Shown here: positions 6,034-9,443 of the stretch, piece after piece
Numbering within the stretch: position 1 is the stretch's first letter
How the letters are laid out: every line of letters begins with the position of its first letter
Source: Hermodarchaeum sp048885185
Lineage (GTDB): Archaea; Asgardarchaeota; Hermodarchaeia; Hermodarchaeales; Hermodarchaeaceae
Assembly (NCBI GenBank): GCA_048885185.1
Contig: JBHLQC010000049.1
Location: 1 to 9,443 of the forward strand
Direction of reading: 5' to 3'
DNA: 9,443 bases
Program-made: the position numbers and the translations under genes
Notes under the pieces: model-generated
Database searches by the model: none
Told to the model about the DNA's origin: nothing
Seen by the model: the letters and a program-made list of their open reading frames with translations, nothing else

Positions 6034-7875
6034 ATGACGAAAAAAGGCAGCTACGGTTACACGGGAAAAATTCTCAAGGTTAACCTTACAACGGGAACCC
6101 TCAAAGATTCACCAACACCACTTGATTGGGCACGACAATATATTGGTGGAGCTGGACTGGCTGCCAGGATGCTCTATCCACTACTGACAGAAAAACTCGA
6201 ACCGTTTGGACCCGCCAATCCACTGCTTTTGATGGCGGGACCGTTTGTTGGAACAGCTGTTCCTTGTTCTGGGCGAATGGCTCTCTGTACACGTTCACCT
6301 CTTACGCGGCTTTGGGGTGAAAGCGATATTGGTGGATATTTTGGTGCTGAAATGCGACAAGCAGGATACGATGGAATTTTCCTAGAAGGACGGGCAGAGA
6401 AGCCCGTTTATCTTTCTCTGCTTTATGGTAAGGCTGAATTGAAGGATGCTGATCACATCTGGTCACATACTGTTTCTGCTACACAACAGCTTTTACGAAA
6501 AGATATTGATGAAAAGCGCTTCTTTACCCTTAGCATCGGACCTGCTGGTGAAAATCTAGTCAAATATGCCAATATCATGTCAGAAGGAGCACGAGCTGCC
6601 GGGCGAATGGGGCTAGGCGCGGTTATGGGCAGTAAAAATCTGAAGGCGATGGCGGTTGTGGGAGATCAGCCAGTTCCTGTCGCGAATCATGATGCAATTG
6701 TGGAACTCGCGCGGTCTGCAAATAAGATAATGATGGAGGACTTCATGCCCGACTGTTATCGAATTATGGGTACCGCTACTGGTGTGGGTCCTGCACAAGA
6801 AATTGGAGCCATGCCCAACAAGTACTTCACCCAAGGTGAATTTCCTACTCATGACAATATCAGCGGAGCAACTATGTCAGAAACACGTTTGGTGGGTCAT
6901 GATGGGTGTCATCGATGTCCAATCCAATGTGGAAGGATAGTCGAAGTGTCTGAAGGGAAATTCAAGTTACCACGAGTAAATGGACCTGAGTACGAAACCA
7001 TTTGTGCTCTCGGCTCGATGATGCTTATAGACGACTTGGATGCTGTGATTAAAGCCGGTTACCTTTGTGATGATCTTGGATTAGATACAATTAGTACAGG
7101 TAATAGTATCGGCTTTGCCTACTATCTCATGGACCAAAATAAACTCACTCCCAAAGAGGTAGGAATGAACCTTGAATGGGGTGATCCCGAGCCTGTCATT
7201 TCATTAATACCCAAAATCGCCCACCGGGAGGGATTCGGCGATGTTCTAGCTGAGGGAACGCGGTCAATGGGTGAACGGTATGATGCAGCGGATTTAGCCG
7301 TTCATGTGAAAGGCTTAGAAGTGTCTTGTTGGGACCCGCGTGCTCTTTTCGGTATGGCAACCAGCTATGCTACAAGTCCTCGTGGTGGAACTCATCTCGA
7401 TGGCGATATGTATATGGTCCTACAGGGACAAGTCATAATGGAGTTAGGAATTGACGCTGATGACCCTCAAACCGACGAGGGGATGGGTGAAGTTGCTGCT
7501 AAATCACAAAGTTGGCGACAAGTTTCTAACTCATTGATAATGTGTCAATTCCCAAGCTACACAGTTGATGAAATCACGCAATTCTACAATTTCGTGATTG
7601 GTCGTAATACAACCCCACAAGAGTTACTGCACATAGGGGACCGTATCATCACATTGAAACGACTCATTAATCTGAATCTTGGGTTTAAATCTGAAGATGA
7701 TCGGCTTCCTTCACTTCTCCTGCAACCACTTCCTGATGGAGGTACAAATGGTATGGTTCCCAATCTCGAAAAACAACTCAATGACTACTACGCTTATCGA
7801 GACTGGGAACGAAAAACTGGGCGTCCATCAGCCGCTGCCCTTAAAAAAGTGGGACTCGCAGATTTAGATAATTAA
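6034..7875 (+). CDS. aor: Tungsten-type aldehyde:ferredoxin oxidoreductase
   Basis: From ATG 6034 the product is 613 residues, the usual size of the family (P. furiosus AOR is 605). It should oxidise aldehydes to carboxylates with ferredoxin as acceptor, or run in reverse, using a bis-pterin tungsten or molybdenum centre and one [4Fe-4S] cluster. The N-terminal domain (about 5-210) has YIGGAGLAARML (36-47), GGYFGAEMRQAGYDG (100-114) and RMGLGAVMGSKNLKA (191-205), typical pterin-contact blocks. Cluster ligands are C292, C295 and C299 (CHRCPIQC) and, near the C-terminus, C504. The DxxGLD pterin motif is DDLGLD (346-351); the second, usually DxxGLC, is NSLIMC (499-504). The blocks NGPEYET (316-322) and RGGTHLDG (450-457) line the expected active site. 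It is second gene of the ADH operon and is followed 4 nt later by an unknown gene. Subfamily and substrate (AOR, FOR, GAPOR or WOR-like) are not settled. Confidence 0.93.
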   Translation: MTKKGSYGYTGKILKVNLTTGTLKDSPTPLDWARQYIGGAGLAARMLYPLLTEKLEPFGPANPLLLMAGPFVGTAVPCSGRMALCTRSPLTRLWGESDIGGYFGAEMRQAGYDGIFLEGRAEKPVYLSLLYGKAELKDADHIWSHTVSATQQLLRKDIDEKRFFTLSIGPAGENLVKYANIMSEGARAAGRMGLGAVMGSKNLKAMAVVGDQPVPVANHDAIVELARSANKIMMEDFMPDCYRIMGTATGVGPAQEIGAMPNKYFTQGEFPTHDNISGATMSETRLVGHDGCHRCPIQCGRIVEVSEGKFKLPRVNGPEYETICALGSMMLIDDLDAVIKAGYLCDDLGLDTISTGNSIGFAYYLMDQNKLTPKEVGMNLEWGDPEPVISLIPKIAHREGFGDVLAEGTRSMGERYDAADLAVHVKGLEVSCWDPRALFGMATSYATSPRGGTHLDGDMYMVLQGQVIMELGIDADDPQTDEGMGEVAAKSQSWRQVSNSLIMCQFPSYTVDEITQFYNFVIGRNTTPQELLHIGDRIITLKRLINLNLGFKSEDDRLPSLLLQPLPDGGTNGMVPNLEKQLNDYYAYRDWERKTGRPSAAALKKVGLADLDN

Positions 7876-7879
7876 TGAT

Positions 7880-8824
7880 TTGGTCACCTTTGAGTTGGCT
7901 GATGCAATGGAAAGTCTTCGAAAACAGAACACTGAATTATTTACACTTTTAGATCGAGTGGCAACTACTCAACATACCGAACTCCTTACCTCACTCCTTG
8001 ACCAACTTGAATCCTATTCTTCAGGGGAACCGAAACTCCTTCTCATGCCTAACGCGTTCAGTCGTGTCAAGGAATCCTCAGAAGCGGCAGTCGACATGGA
8101 AATGCGTGGGAAAACTCCAGAGCCCATCGATTTCGGAGGTTTCACCTTAGTTGTACAGCTTTCCTCAAAAGATCCTTTTGACACACTCTACCTTACTCGT
8201 CCATTTTCGAATAAACTCAAGATTACTGCGTTTTCACAAGAGCCTCCCATATTCCCTTTTGCTCTTTGGCTCACACTCAACCCGAGCCATCCAGGAATCA
8301 CACCTGAAGGCTTCAATCCAAACGGTGCATTTGATATTCATCGTGGTCCTGCTCCGAAACTCCCTGCCACTGTAACGAAGCCCAATGATCTTATCACAAC
8401 GGCTGTACTCCTTCGTGAATCCTTGGAGACACGAGCACTCCACCCTCAAGACGAAGCCACACTTCGTCAACTTATCACTTATCCCTTGGAACGTGAAGTT
8501 GGCAAACGCTTCTTCCCTCCCCTACAAGTCGTGCGTAGCGGTAGCGACGACATTCTCCGACCCGAAACCTTCCTACTTCGTCTCCCCACTGTACCTTTAA
8601 TTGTGACCCAGGTGGCAGGGGATAATCAAACCATGATTCAACTAGAAACCGTACCAACCTGGCCAACTGACTGGAAGCCTGAAAATGCCTTTACCAGTGA
8701 AAATCAGCGGTTCGTGACCATAGGTGAAGGCACTAACTTTGATGTCTTTACCCTACTCACTCTTATGCGGGATATTGCCGAAGCCACCACAGCTACTGAA
8801 GATCTTTACTGGCCCATTGGCTAA
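7880..8824 (+). CDS. Unknown cysteine-free protein in the ADH-AOR operon
   Basis: I do not recognise this family. The open frame gives 314 residues from TTG 7880, or 305 from the first ATG at 7907; neither has a clear SD. An in-frame stop at 7865 limits the frame. The TTG lies 4 nt after the AOR stop, so translational coupling is likely. The N-terminus (about 5-47) looks helical and amphipathic, perhaps a coiled coil. The middle (about 83-135) alternates hydrophobic strands with prolines. A helical stretch (about 169-200) and Pro-rich linkers follow. The end is IGEGTNFDVFTLLTLMRDIAEA and a WPIG tail. There is not one cysteine, so it cannot bind an Fe-S cluster through Cys and is not a ferredoxin-type AOR subunit. 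No signal peptide or membrane helix is seen. Codon use matches its neighbours. Position suggests a role with AOR, such as partner, chaperone or scaffold, but this is only inference. Confidence 0.75.
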   Translation: MVTFELADAMESLRKQNTELFTLLDRVATTQHTELLTSLLDQLESYSSGEPKLLLMPNAFSRVKESSEAAVDMEMRGKTPEPIDFGGFTLVVQLSSKDPFDTLYLTRPFSNKLKITAFSQEPPIFPFALWLTLNPSHPGITPEGFNPNGAFDIHRGPAPKLPATVTKPNDLITTAVLLRESLETRALHPQDEATLRQLITYPLEREVGKRFFPPLQVVRSGSDDILRPETFLLRLPTVPLIVTQVAGDNQTMIQLETVPTWPTDWKPENAFTSENQRFVTIGEGTNFDVFTLLTLMRDIAEATTATEDLYWPIG

Positions 8825-8842
8825 TTCGAGTTATCTGTGGCA

Positions 8843-8857
8843 CCAAAAGGTTTATGC
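8843..8857 (+). promoter_or_regulatory. BRE/TATA promoter of the 128-residue gene
   Basis: CCAAAAGG (BRE-like, 8843-8850) is followed at once by TTTATGC (8851-8857), an archaeal BRE-TATA arrangement. The TATA half lies 52 nt before the GTG at 8903, giving a predicted leader of about 24 nt that contains the AGGTGA site. This suggests the gene is transcribed apart from the ADH-AOR operon. Confidence 0.55.
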
Positions 8858-8890
8858 TATTTTAGACCCTTGCGACGAGATACTAGACAA

Positions 8891-8896
8891 AGGTGA
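8891..8896 (+). promoter_or_regulatory. Shine-Dalgarno site that supports the GTG start of the 128-residue gene
   Basis: AGGTGA lies 6 nt upstream of GTG 8903, which is good SD spacing and supports this non-ATG start. Confidence 0.6.
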
Positions 8897-8902
8897 GTCG
8901 TA

Positions 8903-9289
8903 GTGGTTTTTTGCCCCATCGCTCGAGGTCACTGTCAAGGTCGCACCAATTGTCGGTTATGGATTCGTGGCCGACTCCTTAATACAGACTCTAAACTCCT
9001 CGCAGCCCAGCTCGCCCGATACGCTTTCGACCAACCCGCTGCTCGTGGAAATCCACGAAAACTCACATCTGAACAATCTGAGGGTTTCTGGCGCGACAAA
9101 GGCATTCCTAACATCCGTCGTGAAATCCTCATTGACCGCTACCTTAGAGCCAAAGTCAATGAAGTCGAAACAATAGCCGTCCAATGGTTGGAAAGCCCGG
9201 GATTCCACGAAACGGTTCTTGCAGAAAAGCTAGCCAAAGCTAAGGAATCGGGTGAGCCCCATACACCACACTGCAAGTCCCCTCCGTAG
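8903..9289 (+). CDS. Small Cys-motif protein of unknown function, overlapping hypD
   Basis: This gene encodes 128 residues from GTG 8903, supported by an SD and a BRE/TATA element. The N-terminus carries FCPIARGHCQGRTNCRLW: C4-x6-C11-x5-C17 followed by Leu-Trp. Similar 'CP...G.C....C.LW' starts occur in small archaeal proteins and may hold a metal or Fe-S cluster, but I cannot name a family. The rest is charged and helical (about 30-46 and 78-115), with NPRKLTSEQSEGFWRDKGIPN between. C124 is the only other cysteine and lies in the overlap. No membrane segment is seen. The last 16 residues (9240-9289) are antisense to the hypD 3' end, a 50-nt tail-to-tail overlap. With only three N-terminal cysteines a [4Fe-4S] site would need an outside ligand. 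The coding call rests on the start signals and Cys motif. Confidence 0.6.
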   Translation: MVFCPIARGHCQGRTNCRLWIRGRLLNTDSKLLAAQLARYAFDQPAARGNPRKLTSEQSEGFWRDKGIPNIRREILIDRYLRAKVNEVETIAVQWLESPGFHETVLAEKLAKAKESGEPHTPHCKSPP

Positions 9290-9443
9290 ACACCATGCAC
9301 GGACCAATCGGATTTTCTGGTGTACACCTTGAACCGAACAACGGGCACTCTTCTGGACGCATAATCCCCCGTAATACCTCACCACACTTACATCCTGGTG
9401 GCATCTCAAATTTTTGTGGCTCAATTTCGATATCGAATCGCGT
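9240..9443 (-). CDS. hypD: Hydrogenase formation protein HypD, C-terminal end (5' part beyond the window)
   Basis: Minus-strand codons from 9443 to the TAG at 9242-9240 give the last 67 residues of a protein whose end is highly characteristic of HypD: GCKCGEVLRGIMRPEECPLFG, then CTPENPIGPCMVSTEGTC. In full-length HypD (about 350-370 residues) C-terminal cysteines bind its [4Fe-4S] cluster; here six are seen (C18, C20, C33, C40, C49, C57 of the fragment). HypD works with HypC in building the Fe(CN)2CO unit of [NiFe] hydrogenases, so its presence implies that this organism makes such an enzyme. The gene lies mostly outside the window. Its 3' end overlaps the convergent 128-residue gene by 50 nt, including the codon for the conserved C57. 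Confidence 0.92.
   Translation of the reverse strand, partial: TRFDIEIEPQKFEMPPGCKCGEVLRGIMRPEECPLFGSRCTPENPIGPCMVSTEGTCSVVYGAHPIP

Noticed and set aside
7875..7952. An ATG overlapping the AOR stop (TAATG) opens a 25-codon frame.
   Set aside because: It ends quickly at a TAG, has no SD and lies out of frame inside the start of the longer downstream gene.
9139..9424. Minus-strand frames of 64 and 69 residues in the right-edge region.
   Set aside because: They are out of frame with the conserved HypD C-terminus, which explains this strand.

Overview
The window reads as a piece of an anaerobic archaeal chromosome. Reasons: a tRNA (adenine-N1)-methyltransferase of the archaeal TrmI type, a tungsten-type aldehyde:ferredoxin oxidoreductase, an AmrS-type radical SAM enzyme, a HypD hydrogenase-maturation protein, A/T-rich TATA-like boxes about 46-55 nt upstream of several start codons, and Shine-Dalgarno motifs of the GGTGA / GGAG type. 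The base composition is moderate, with no obvious island of foreign composition. An Asgard lineage would fit the gene mix, but that is only a guess; nothing in the window proves the phylum.

Layout. Left edge: a truncated radical SAM gene (amrS, minus strand, runs off the window) is divergent from trmI (plus). trmI converges on a small three-module zinc-ribbon protein (minus), with an inverted repeat between them. The zinc-ribbon gene is divergent from a PLP-dependent threonine dehydratase-like gene (plus), and a TTATAA core lies between the two. That gene converges, with a 4-nt gap, on a calcineurin-type metallophosphoesterase (minus). The phosphoesterase is in turn divergent from a small SCP2-like protein gene (plus).

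The centre is a likely three-gene operon on the plus strand: an iron-type (group III) alcohol dehydrogenase, an aldehyde:ferredoxin oxidoreductase (AOR), and a 314-residue cysteine-free protein I cannot assign. The first two suggest a chemical sequence alcohol <-> aldehyde <-> carboxylate coupled to NAD(P)H and ferredoxin. This is inference from families and adjacency. At the right edge a 128-residue Cys-motif protein with its own promoter-like sequence runs into, and overlaps by 50 nt, the 3' end of a convergent hypD. The hypD C-terminus is seen on the minus strand, and the gene runs off the window. It implies a [NiFe] hydrogenase in this organism.

Most start codons were re-chosen from Shine-Dalgarno position: the zinc-ribbon, dehydratase, SCP2 and AOR genes are better started a few codons inside their longest open frames. 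No tRNA, rRNA, CRISPR, insertion sequence or phage feature was seen. There is no gene-free stretch longer than 300 bases. The least understood parts, and the best candidates for something undescribed, are the 314-residue partner of the ADH-AOR pair and the small Cys-motif protein overlapping hypD.
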